IMG/VR virus record: IMGVR_UViG_3300034375_002340
Coordinates: 1 to 26,778 of that record
Reading direction: 5' to 3' (one strand)
Source: a virus
Length of the DNA stretch: 26,778 nt
The notes below the pieces were generated by a model. That model was not told the origin of the DNA and did not search any database. It was given only the letters and a program-made list of their open reading frames with translations. Below, one piece after another: positions 20,342 to 26,778 of the stretch. Numbering within the stretch: position 1 is the first letter of the stretch; each line of letters starts with the position of its first letter. The translations under genes and the position numbers were made by a program.

Positions 20342-21584
20342 ACTTAACATTGATTTGCATCCAGCACAGCTGCAGATCTTTAATTCACAAAAACGATTTA
20401 AAATAGTCGCAGCAGGAAGACGATTTGGAAAGTCCTACCTTTCTGCTTGGTTATTACTCATTAACGCTATACAAAGCGAGTCTAAAGATGTCTTTTATGT
20501 AGGGCCTACTTTTCAACAAGCCAAAGATATTATGTGGGCAATGTTAAAAGACTTAGGTAAAGACCTCATAGCACAAGCCCATGAGAATACAGCAGTACTC
20601 ACTTTGATCAATGGAAGAAAAATCTATTTAAAGGGCAGCGATCGGCCCGACACGCTTCGCGGCGTTGGCTTGGCATACTGCGTACTTGATGAGTATGCTT
20701 CGATGAAGCCTCAAGTCTGGGAACAGATCATAAGACCTACGCTTTCAGATGTGCAAGGTGGTGCTTTATTTATCGGAACTCCTGCCGGGAAGAATCATTT
20801 TTACGATTTGTATAGAGATGCGTTTGAAGATGACGATTGGGATGCGTTTCAATTTACATCAACCGATAATCCGTTTATACCTGACAGCGAAATAAAGGCT
20901 GCTAGTAAAACGATGTCATCTATGTCATTTAGGCAAGAATTTGAGGCATCTTTTGAAACTAACTCTGGCGGCATATTTAAAGAAGAGTGGTTTGAGAAAT
21001 CTGAGGAGCCAGAAGAAGGCTCGTATGTTATAGCAGTCGATCCTGCTGGTTTTGAGTCTATCGAAAAAGAACGCAATTTAAAAAGATCAAGATTAGACGA
21101 AACGGCTATTGCGATAGTGAAAATAGATCGTGATAAGTGGTGGGTCAAAGACATACTACATGGTCGGTGGAATGTAAAAGAAACCGCCAAAAAAATTCTT
21201 TCATCTGCGATGAAGGTAGAAGCAGCAACCGTTGGCATCGAAACGGGATCACTAAGAAACGCTATATTACCTTACTTGGAAGATGAGATGCGTATCGCAG
21301 GACGATGGGTAACTATTGTTGAGCTGCGGCACGGTGGAAAAAAGAAAACAGAACGCATTACTTGGGCATTACAAGGCCGAATGGAACATGGCCAGGTTAG
21401 CTTTAATGACAAAAAAGATTGGAAAGAGTTTCTAGGTCAGCTTAATGACTTTCCAAATCACTTAGCACATGATGACCAACTCGATGCTTTAGCCTATATA
21501 GACCAGGTGAGTGTAGCAGACTTTGCACACAGCATTGAATTGGCTGATGATTGGGAGGTACTGGATGATGTCGCTGGATATTAA
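20334..21584 (+). CDS. terL: Terminase large subunit (packaging ATPase and nuclease)
   Basis: The ATPase half has a classical Walker A, AAGRRFGKSYLS (26-37), a glutamate-bearing Walker B, CVLDEYASM (116-124), and motif III in ALFIGTPAGKNHFYDLY (144-160). The RNase-H-like nuclease half has YVIAVDPAG (Asp236), VGIETGSLRN (Glu303) and HDDQLDALAYI (Asp380/381 and Asp384). This is the full two-domain engine that drives DNA into the capsid and cuts it to length. The 416-residue size is on the compact side. The start overlaps the small subunit gene. Just after it is a short unknown gene, and then the portal protein, the engine's docking ring. Confidence 0.95.
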   Translation: MSELNIDLHPAQLQIFNSQKRFKIVAAGRRFGKSYLSAWLLLINAIQSESKDVFYVGPTFQQAKDIMWAMLKDLGKDLIAQAHENTAVLTLINGRKIYLKGSDRPDTLRGVGLAYCVLDEYASMKPQVWEQIIRPTLSDVQGGALFIGTPAGKNHFYDLYRDAFEDDDWDAFQFTSTDNPFIPDSEIKAASKTMSSMSFRQEFEASFETNSGGIFKEEWFEKSEEPEEGSYVIAVDPAGFESIEKERNLKRSRLDETAIAIVKIDRDKWWVKDILHGRWNVKETAKKILSSAMKVEAATVGIETGSLRNAILPYLEDEMRIAGRWVTIVELRHGGKKKTERITWALQGRMEHGQVSFNDKKDWKEFLGQLNDFPNHLAHDDQLDALAYIDQVSVADFAHSIELADDWEVLDDVAGY

Positions 21585-21819
21585 AGACATATTTGAAGAA
21601 GATATGACTGAGCAAGAAATGATAGAGTTGCTGCAATATAGTGCGGATGATACAACTCTAGCAGAAAGATACATTGTTGCTTGTCAAATTATTAGTAATT
21701 TAACAAAAGATATACCTGATGATATAACCGAAAGAGAAGAGATGGTAGATCTGACAATTTGTAAAATGTTAGTAGATGGTTTAATTGCAGTTGAAGAAGT
21801 AAATCGGTCAATTCATTAA
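21565..21819 (+). CDS. Hypothetical protein between terminase and portal (84 aa)
   Basis: Starting at ATG 21565 (or 21568), after the ideal site GGGAGGTACTGG, the protein is MMSLDIKDIFEEDMTEQEMI and continues as a mainly helical, acidic chain with a hydrophobic middle (LAERYIVACQIISNL) and a second helix near the end (LTICKMLVDGLIAVEEV). An earlier in-frame ATG at 21523 sits inside the terminase gene and is not supported. The helical pattern suits a small adaptor or a packaging helper. It overlaps the terminase end by 20 bases. Function is unknown. Confidence 0.6.
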   Translation: MMSLDIKDIFEEDMTEQEMIELLQYSADDTTLAERYIVACQIISNLTKDIPDDITEREEMVDLTICKMLVDGLIAVEEVNRSIH

Positions 21820-21820
21820 A

Positions 21821-21865
21821 TGAGAACGATTATCACTTGCAATTAAGAATGATTACTGTTAAAAT
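21821..21865 (+). promoter_or_regulatory. Second Fur-like box with a downstream promoter
   Basis: TGAGAACGATTATCA (21821-21835) shares most bases with the box at 19850, and the likeness continues through TTGCA and TTAA in both copies. TTGCAA (21837-21842) and TAAAAT (21860-21865) are 17 bases apart, and the latter is preceded by TGT, so a promoter starts right after the box. It would drive the portal gene. In this copy the box is upstream of the -35, unlike the first copy. Confidence 0.5.
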
Positions 21866-21889
21866 CGGCTAAAATTAATGGAGTAATAA

Positions 21890-21907
21890 ATGAACCCCTA
21901 TGAATAA
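21890..21907 (+). promoter_or_regulatory. Five-codon leader mini-ORF overlapping the portal start
   Basis: GGAG at 21880-21883 is well placed for ATG 21890, which opens MNPYE and stops at 21905-21907, just beyond the portal ATG (21900). The portal ATG itself has no proper ribosome site (16 bases from GGAG). Coupling by re-initiation would explain how the portal is translated. Confidence 0.4.
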
Positions 21908-23861
21908 TCAAGAAAACAAATATCAAGCACTCGCTAGTTGGTTAAGTTATCGTCTTGAAGGGTGGAGAACTCATAGAAATATTAATTACATTCCTATGTG
22001 GGATGAATATTACAGATTGTGGAGAGGTATTTGGTCTGCTGAAGATAAAACTAGAGCAAATGAAAGATCAAAACTTATATCTCCAGCATTACAACAAGCA
22101 GTTGAGTCATCTGTTGCTGAATTAGAAGAGGCAACTTTTGGCAGGGGAAAATGGTTTGATATACAAGATGATTATTTAGACCAGGATCCTAGTGATGCTG
22201 AGTATGTGCGTAATTTATTGCAAGAAGATTTAGAAAAAACAGGTTGTAAAGATGCAATTTGTGAAGTTTTTTTGAATAGTGCTATATATGGCACAGGTAT
22301 TGGCAAGATTGTGGTCAAACAAACTATTGAAAGGGCCCCGGTAGAAGAAACTATTGAAGGCACTATGGCTACAACTCGTACTGTTGTTGAATACCCAGCT
22401 ATTGATGTTCATGTCGAGCCTATATCCCCTAAAGAATTCTTAATTGATCCATCAGCTAACTCAATTAACGATGCTTTGGGGGTTGCTCACGAGGTTATTA
22501 AACCTAGATACCATGTTGTAGAAGGAATACGCTCTGGCATTTATAGAGATGTACCTCTTGATGGTGATTATGAGTCAGTTAAATTCGGTTATGACCCAGA
22601 AACTAAACAAGCAGACGAATCTGACTCTGTAAAAATATGTGAATATTGGGGTTTAGTTCCAAAAAGATTTTTAAAGCCAAGTCAAGACAAAGATGACTTT
22701 GAATATGACAAATCTAGTGCAAATGAATTAGTAGAAGCAGTTGTTACAATGTGTAACGACCAACATATTCTTAGAGTTGAAGAAAATGCGTTTATGATGG
22801 AAGATAGACCATTTATTTCTTATCAACACGACATCGTGCCAAACAAATTTTGGGGTAGGGGTGTTTGTGAAAAGGGATATAATCCGCAAAAAGCATTAGA
22901 TGCTGAAATGAGAGCAAGAATTGATTCTCTGGCATTAACGACTACACCAATGATGGCCGCAGACGCTAGTCGACTACCACGAGGAGTTAAGTTTGAAGTG
23001 AGAGCAGGAAAAACTGTTCTGACCAATGGAAATCCACGAGAAGCTATCATGCCACTCGACATGGGTACAACAGATCCTAATACATTCAATCAGGTTGCCT
23101 CACTTCAAAACATGATTCAGATGGGAACTGGCTCTGCTGATAGTGCTTCACAAGGTGGTGAAACTGCTAGTGGCATGTCTATGATGCAAAGTGCTGCAAT
23201 CAAACGACAAAAGCGTACTTTAATGAATTTTCAAAACACATTCCTTATACCTTTGATAAACAAGGCAATGTGGAGAAAGATACAGTTTGATGTAGACAGG
23301 TATCCTGTAAACGATTACAAATTTATCCCGTATTCAACTATGGGGATTATGGCTAAAGAGTTAGAAATGACTCAAATGGTACAAATGCTACAAACCATAC
23401 CGCAAGATTCACCTGCATTTAATGTTATTTTGTTAGCATTGTTTCAAAACTCATCAATACATAATAGAGATCAGATTGTTAATGCTCTAATGCAAGGTGG
23501 TGAGCCAGATCCACAAATGGAAGAAATGCAACAAATGGGTATGCAAATAGAAATGCAGCAATTACAGGCTAATGTACAGAAAACTTTAGCTCAAGCTAAA
23601 GAAGAAGAGGCACAAGCTATATTACATCAAGCTGATGCTATGAGCAAACAACCAAATGATATAGATGTGCAAGAAAAGATACTTAAATTGCAAAAAGATT
23701 CTATAGCTATCGAAAAAGGCATTGCAGATATTGAAAATATGCGTTCTGAAACTGCCAGAAACATACCAGAAGTAGAACATTTGCAATCTGAAACAATTTT
23801 AAACCTAGCAAAAGCTAGAGAAGCAGGAAAGAAAACACAGGTAACTAATACCGTACAATAA
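21900..23861 (+). CDS. Portal protein (podovirus type)
   Basis: This 653-residue protein would form the dodecameric vertex ring through which DNA enters and leaves. It begins with a helical region (LSYRLEGWRTHRNINYIPMW) and a Trp-rich DEYYRLWRGIWSAEDKTR stretch. The body follows with YGTGIGKIVV and PKEFLIDPSANSINDA, and then a loop-rich region (GSADSASQGGETASGMSMMQ) typical of portal proteins. The long C-terminal coiled coil (about 537-640, MQQMGMQIEMQQLQANVQK) could be the barrel that reaches into the head, as in P22 gp1. It sits in the usual order: terminase, portal, scaffold, capsid. Confidence 0.85.
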   Translation: MNNQENKYQALASWLSYRLEGWRTHRNINYIPMWDEYYRLWRGIWSAEDKTRANERSKLISPALQQAVESSVAELEEATFGRGKWFDIQDDYLDQDPSDAEYVRNLLQEDLEKTGCKDAICEVFLNSAIYGTGIGKIVVKQTIERAPVEETIEGTMATTRTVVEYPAIDVHVEPISPKEFLIDPSANSINDALGVAHEVIKPRYHVVEGIRSGIYRDVPLDGDYESVKFGYDPETKQADESDSVKICEYWGLVPKRFLKPSQDKDDFEYDKSSANELVEAVVTMCNDQHILRVEENAFMMEDRPFISYQHDIVPNKFWGRGVCEKGYNPQKALDAEMRARIDSLALTTTPMMAADASRLPRGVKFEVRAGKTVLTNGNPREAIMPLDMGTTDPNTFNQVASLQNMIQMGTGSADSASQGGETASGMSMMQSAAIKRQKRTLMNFQNTFLIPLINKAMWRKIQFDVDRYPVNDYKFIPYSTMGIMAKELEMTQMVQMLQTIPQDSPAFNVILLALFQNSSIHNRDQIVNALMQGGEPDPQMEEMQQMGMQIEMQQLQANVQKTLAQAKEEEAQAILHQADAMSKQPNDIDVQEKILKLQKDSIAIEKGIADIENMRSETARNIPEVEHLQSETILNLAKAREAGKKTQVTNTVQ

Positions 23862-23862
23862 A

Positions 23863-24105
23863 ATGCCAAAAACAGATGAAAAGTTTTTAGTTGACAGACT
23901 AGAAATGACAGAAACAGAAGGCTTTATAGATTTAGTTGCCGATTTAAAGAATTTAGAAGAAAGTATTGGTAATTTAAACAATATTAATTCTGAACAAGAC
24001 CTTTGGGTAATCAAAGGTCAGTTGCGTATCATAAATTTTATTGTAAATTTAGAAAATGCAACACACCTAGCGTTGGAAGAACTCCAAGACGGAAATTCAA
24101 CATAA
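23863..24105 (+). CDS. Hypothetical small protein between portal and scaffold (80 aa)
   Basis: MPKTDEKFLVDRLEMTETEG is followed by a helical region (DLVADLKNLEESIGNL) and then LWVIKGQLRIINFIVNLENA, a hydrophobic helical end. No family is recognised, but a small helical protein in this place is common in marine podoviral head operons. It could be a portal or scaffold accessory. It begins one base after the portal stop. Confidence 0.6.
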   Translation: MPKTDEKFLVDRLEMTETEGFIDLVADLKNLEESIGNLNNINSEQDLWVIKGQLRIINFIVNLENATHLALEELQDGNST

Positions 24106-24142
24106 ATCAACCTTCACAATCCTGAAGAGGACGGAGAACACA

Positions 24143-24946
24143 ATGAGTGAAAGTATAGTAGTAGATGAAGCACCTTTACAAGAGGAACCGATAACAGAAA
24201 CACAGGAAGAACAAGTAACACAAGAGGCACAGACGGAGGAAACTTCACAATCTGAACCTGAGATTCCTGCAAAGTATGCTGGTAAATCAATAGCAGAGGT
24301 TATTGAAATGCAACAAGAGGCTGAAAAGCTAATGAGTAGACAGGCTGATGAACTCGGCCAACAAAGAAAGTTAGTTCAAAGTTTACTTGATGCACAAAAT
24401 AAAGTAACTGAAACTACTCCACCAGAAGAACCTGTAATACAGGAGGAGAACTTCTATGACGATCCAGTTTCGGCTGTGAATAAAGCCATAGAAAACCACC
24501 CTGATGTTATAAAAGCCAGAGAAGAAAGAATGGGTAACATGCAGAAGCATAATTTGGAAAATTTAGATAAAGCGTATCCAGATTGGCAGAAAACTGTTGC
24601 AGATGCTTCTTTTCAGAAATTTATTGGTGATAGTGCAACCAGAACAGAAATGTTTCGTAAAGCTGATACTGAATATAGATCAGATTTAGCAATTGAACTT
24701 TTTGATTGGTATTCTCAGACACAAATGTCTGGGGCCACACAAGAAGCAGTAGCTGAAGAAAAATCTAAGATTGAGAAACAGATGAAACAAACAAGTTCTG
24801 AAAGCAGGACATCATCAGATTCTGTAGGTGGGAAGAAGATTTACCGTAGAGCTGATTTAATCAATCTACAGGTAACAGATCCTAACCGATACGCATCGTT
24901 GGCAGATGAGATTCAGTCAGCATACGCAGAGGGTAGGGTTAAATAA
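24143..24946 (+). CDS. Scaffolding protein
   Basis: The 267-residue protein is acidic, Glu/Gln-rich and largely helical. It has a disordered N terminus (PLQEEPITETQEEQVTQEAQ), a helix VIEMQQEAEKLMSRQADELG, a middle helical region (ENHPDVIKAREERMGNMQKH) and a more basic C-terminal part (KKIYRRADLINLQVTDPNRY). Charge and order fit internal scaffolds that guide capsid assembly and leave before DNA entry. The start has GGAGAACACA, and its place just before the capsid gene supports the call. No protease domain is seen. Confidence 0.8.
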   Translation: MSESIVVDEAPLQEEPITETQEEQVTQEAQTEETSQSEPEIPAKYAGKSIAEVIEMQQEAEKLMSRQADELGQQRKLVQSLLDAQNKVTETTPPEEPVIQEENFYDDPVSAVNKAIENHPDVIKAREERMGNMQKHNLENLDKAYPDWQKTVADASFQKFIGDSATRTEMFRKADTEYRSDLAIELFDWYSQTQMSGATQEAVAEEKSKIEKQMKQTSSESRTSSDSVGGKKIYRRADLINLQVTDPNRYASLADEIQSAYAEGRVK

Positions 24947-24970
24947 TAATACTATAATAGGAGAAGTAAA

Positions 24971-25891
24971 ATGGCTTTGGGTACAAACCAAGTAACGACT
25001 GCTGTAGCTAATAACTTCATCCCCGAGTTGTGGAGTGATGAAGTAATAGGTGCATATAAGTCAAATCTAGTGGTTGCTAATTTAGTTACTAAGCTATCTC
25101 ACAAAGGTAAAAAAGGCGATACTATCTATATCCCTGTACCTGCGAGAGGAAGTGCAAGTGTTAAAGCAGCAAACACACAAGTAACATTATCAGCAGCTAC
25201 CAACACAAAGGTAACTGTGTCTATCGACAAGCACTACGAATACTCAAAATTAATTGAGGACATCGCAGAGGTACAAGCACTAGCAAGTATGCGTAAGTTT
25301 TATACTGACGATGCTGGTTATGCTCTTGCCAAGCAAGTAGATACTGATTTGTTTGCTCTTATAGAGGGTTTACAAGGTGGTACAGTAGGCGGTACTGGTG
25401 CAGCAGCATTTGAAAATGCTGTTATCGGTGGTAACGGTTCTACTGCATATACTGGTAATTCAACTAATGCCTCTGACATTACTGATGCTGGTATTCGTAG
25501 AATGCTTCTAACTCTTGATGATGCAGATGTACCGATGGACAATCGTGTAATGGTAGTTCCACCAATCTGTGCTAATGACATGCTTGGAATCAACAGATTT
25601 ACAGAGCAACAGTTTATTGGTTCTGGTGATGCTATCAAGACTGGTAAGATTGGACAGATTTATGGTGTAGATATTTATATCTCATCTAACTGCCCAACTC
25701 CTGCGGGTACTGACAGAGCAGGTGTACTAATGCACAAAGATGCTCTAGTTCTAGCGGAACAGGTGGGCGTCAGGAGCCAGACTCAATATAAACAGGAGTA
25801 TTTAGGTGATCTATTCACTTCAGATACTATTTATGGAGTTGCAGAACTTCGTAATGATGCTGGTGTTGCGTTTGTAGTTCCAGGATCTTAA
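24971..25891 (+). CDS. Major capsid protein
   Basis: This 306-residue protein would form the shell. It opens with MALGTNQVTTAVANNFIPEL and WSDEVIGAYKSNLVVANLV, then shows the long strand and loop region KGDTIYIPVPARGSASVKA and the helix-rich YSKLIEDIAEVQALASMRKF. The middle has Asp/Ala-rich DDADVPMDNRVMVVPPICAND, and the end has TSDTIYGVAELRNDAGVAFVV. This arrangement is that of HK97-fold capsid proteins in environmental short-tailed phages (P22 coat-like and N4-like in character). The ribosome site TAGGAGAAGTAAA is strong, and a TATAAT lies just before it. No N-terminal protease site is seen. Confidence 0.9.
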   Translation: MALGTNQVTTAVANNFIPELWSDEVIGAYKSNLVVANLVTKLSHKGKKGDTIYIPVPARGSASVKAANTQVTLSAATNTKVTVSIDKHYEYSKLIEDIAEVQALASMRKFYTDDAGYALAKQVDTDLFALIEGLQGGTVGGTGAAAFENAVIGGNGSTAYTGNSTNASDITDAGIRRMLLTLDDADVPMDNRVMVVPPICANDMLGINRFTEQQFIGSGDAIKTGKIGQIYGVDIYISSNCPTPAGTDRAGVLMHKDALVLAEQVGVRSQTQYKQEYLGDLFTSDTIYGVAELRNDAGVAFVVPGS

Positions 25892-25906
25892 TAGTTAATT
25901 AAGATG

Positions 25907-25930
25907 TAACCCCTTCTCACGAGGGGGTTA
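25907..25930 (+). terminator. Terminator-like hairpin after the capsid gene
   Basis: TAACCCC (25907-25913) pairs with GGGGTTA (25924-25930). Only a few T follow (TTCTG), so termination is probably partial, letting the capsid gene be expressed above the genes behind it. Confidence 0.6.
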
Positions 25931-25953
25931 TTCTGAGTTAATTAGGAGTTTAC

Positions 25954-26175
25954 ATGCCTTTCTACGATTTTAAATGTGAAGATAATCATGTGAGTGAAGA
26001 ATTACGCTCTTATGATGAAATGAAAAAGGGTATTGAATGCCCTAAATGTGGCAAACCTGCCAAAAGAATATTCTCAATTAACGATGTTAGACCTAGTTAT
26101 GGATATGAAATGACTAGATTTGCTATGCGAGAAAAGAAAAGACTAAGCAAGGATAAATTTAATGGACATATTTAA
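25954..26175 (+). CDS. FmdB-like zinc-ribbon protein (73 aa)
   Basis: MPFYDFKCEDNHVSEELRSY then GIECPKCGKPAKRIFSIND is the FmdB-type ribbon, usually written MPIYEYxCxxGH...CPxCG. The likely ligands are Cys8, His12, Cys29 and Cys32. The basic C-terminal tail (REKKRLSKDKFNG) suggests nucleic-acid contact. Members of this family occur in many phages in the head region with unknown purpose. The start has AGGAGTTTAC. It overlaps the next gene by 14 bases. Confidence 0.75.
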   Translation: MPFYDFKCEDNHVSEELRSYDEMKKGIECPKCGKPAKRIFSINDVRPSYGYEMTRFAMREKKRLSKDKFNGHI

Positions 26176-26722
26176 CGATACATCTACTACATTAGAACTA
26201 GAAAGGTTTAAAGCTAAGATTAGAGAAATCTGGTCAAGAATGCTAGATGAAAGTTATGACCAAATACATGATGAAGAAGATGAAGATTGTCCATCAAGAG
26301 AAGAGTTTATGTTAATGAACGCTTTAAAATTTGCTGATGAACCACAAGAAGAAACTGAAATTGATTCACTTATGAATATGCTTGATGGTCTTATGGATAA
26401 AGATGAAGAATTAGAAAGTGTACAGTCAGAAGGTAAAGCACCTAAATATGGCACATCTAATCTTAAATCTAATAATGAACAAGGTAAAAAAGAAACAACA
26501 ACTTATGAATATAAACACACAACTACAAAAACTCCGAGCGAATCTCATTCTGGAATTAAAGGTGGCTCGTATATGGGTACGCCATCTAGTCAAATCGGTA
26601 AAGCAAAAAACGACAAAGTTACTATTAAATATTCGCCATTAATAGAACAAATCAAAGACGAGTTAAAAGATTTGGCATCAAGACAAAAGATTGGTAGAAG
26701 AAAACTTAGGTTTAGACTCTAA
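26162..26722 (+). CDS. Hypothetical protein (186 aa)
   Basis: The first 100 residues are acidic and helical (LERFKAKIREIWSRMLDES then HDEEDEDCPSREEFMLMNAL and a leucine/methionine helix SLMNMLDGLMD). The second part is Ser/Thr/Lys-rich and probably flexible (TTTYEYKHTTTKTPSESHSG), and the C terminus is basic (SRQKIGRRKLRFRL). That charge polarity could suit a head-completion or packaging protein, but no family is recognised. It begins inside the FmdB-like gene with AAGGATAAATTTA as a moderate ribosome site. It ends over the next ATG (TAATG). Confidence 0.55.
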   Translation: MDIFNDTSTTLELERFKAKIREIWSRMLDESYDQIHDEEDEDCPSREEFMLMNALKFADEPQEETEIDSLMNMLDGLMDKDEELESVQSEGKAPKYGTSNLKSNNEQGKKETTTYEYKHTTTKTPSESHSGIKGGSYMGTPSSQIGKAKNDKVTIKYSPLIEQIKDELKDLASRQKIGRRKLRFRL

Positions 26723-26778
26723 TGGCTACACAAAGAAATTGGAGAAAGAAAAAAACTATTGGGATGTACCTGAATAGG
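26722..26778 (+). CDS. Start of a further protein, cut by the window end
   Basis: ATG 26722 overlaps the previous stop and opens MATQRNWRKKKTIGMYLNR to the window edge. Nineteen codons give no family. The basic start and its place after the head genes fit a head-tail joining protein. It does not continue in frame into position 1. Confidence 0.45.
   Translation, partial: MATQRNWRKKKTIGMYLNR

Noticed and set aside
24950-24960. TATAAT directly before the capsid gene as a promoter
   Set aside because: It lacks any -35 at suitable distance and lies in the A/T-rich ribosome-binding leader; kept only as a remark in the capsid entry.

Overview
The window is a large part of the genome of an AT-rich, tailed, double-stranded DNA phage (roughly one third GC by eye), most like a marine podovirus of a Gram-negative host. 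The evidence is a recognisable head-packaging run (small and large terminase, portal, scaffold, major capsid protein), a tail and ejection-protein run, and an opposed replication/recombination run. No integrase, DNA polymerase, primase, RNA polymerase, tRNA gene or recognisable lysis gene is visible. The phage probably replicates with host polymerase loaded through its own DnaB-type helicase. A lipoprotein signal in one early gene and two sites matching the Fur operator consensus also point to a Gram-negative, possibly gammaproteobacterial, host; the exact host cannot be fixed from the sequence.

Layout. Positions 1-8558 (+) hold the tail/adaptor end, a collar-domain fibre and five large or medium proteins that look like internal virion or ejection proteins. 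Positions 8555-17341 (-) form one tightly packed leftward operon of about 22 genes. It starts with a 138-aa unknown protein and a C5-cytosine methyltransferase. It continues with small unknowns, an annealing-like protein, an SSB-like OB-fold protein, zinc-ribbon proteins, DnaB helicase, an HNH-AP2 homing endonuclease, a lipoprotein, a DUF3310 protein and a RusA resolvase, and ends with a ribbon-helix-helix regulator. Positions 17342-17863 are a 522-bp divergent control region with a leftward promoter, three 22-bp-spaced iterons, an eight-unit 9-bp repeat array and a very AT-rich tract, which together look like a replication origin. Positions 17864-19242 (+) are a short rightward operon of five small genes around a gp88-family protein, closed by a strong terminator. 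Positions 19243-19876 are a second repeat-rich non-coding region containing a DnaA-box-like site and 11-bp repeats. Positions 19877-26778 (+) are the packaging and head genes and run off the window.

How it fits together. Leftward early transcription from about 17.4 kb would make the methyltransferase, recombination proteins and helicase. Rightward late transcription from about 19.85 kb would run through packaging and head genes and, if the genome is circular or permuted, into the tail genes at position 1. The two transcription units converge at 8555-8558, where the stop codons overlap. The two window ends do not join in a single reading frame, so at least some sequence is missing between them.

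Several genes are too short for an ordinary ORF cut-off and were read by hand: a 58-aa RHH protein, a 35-aa and a 41-aa membrane protein, and two coupled 46-aa proteins. The most interesting regulatory signals are the paired Fur-like boxes in front of terminase and portal, the bipartite repeat system flanking the gp88 operon, and the dyad over the promoter of the RHH gene.
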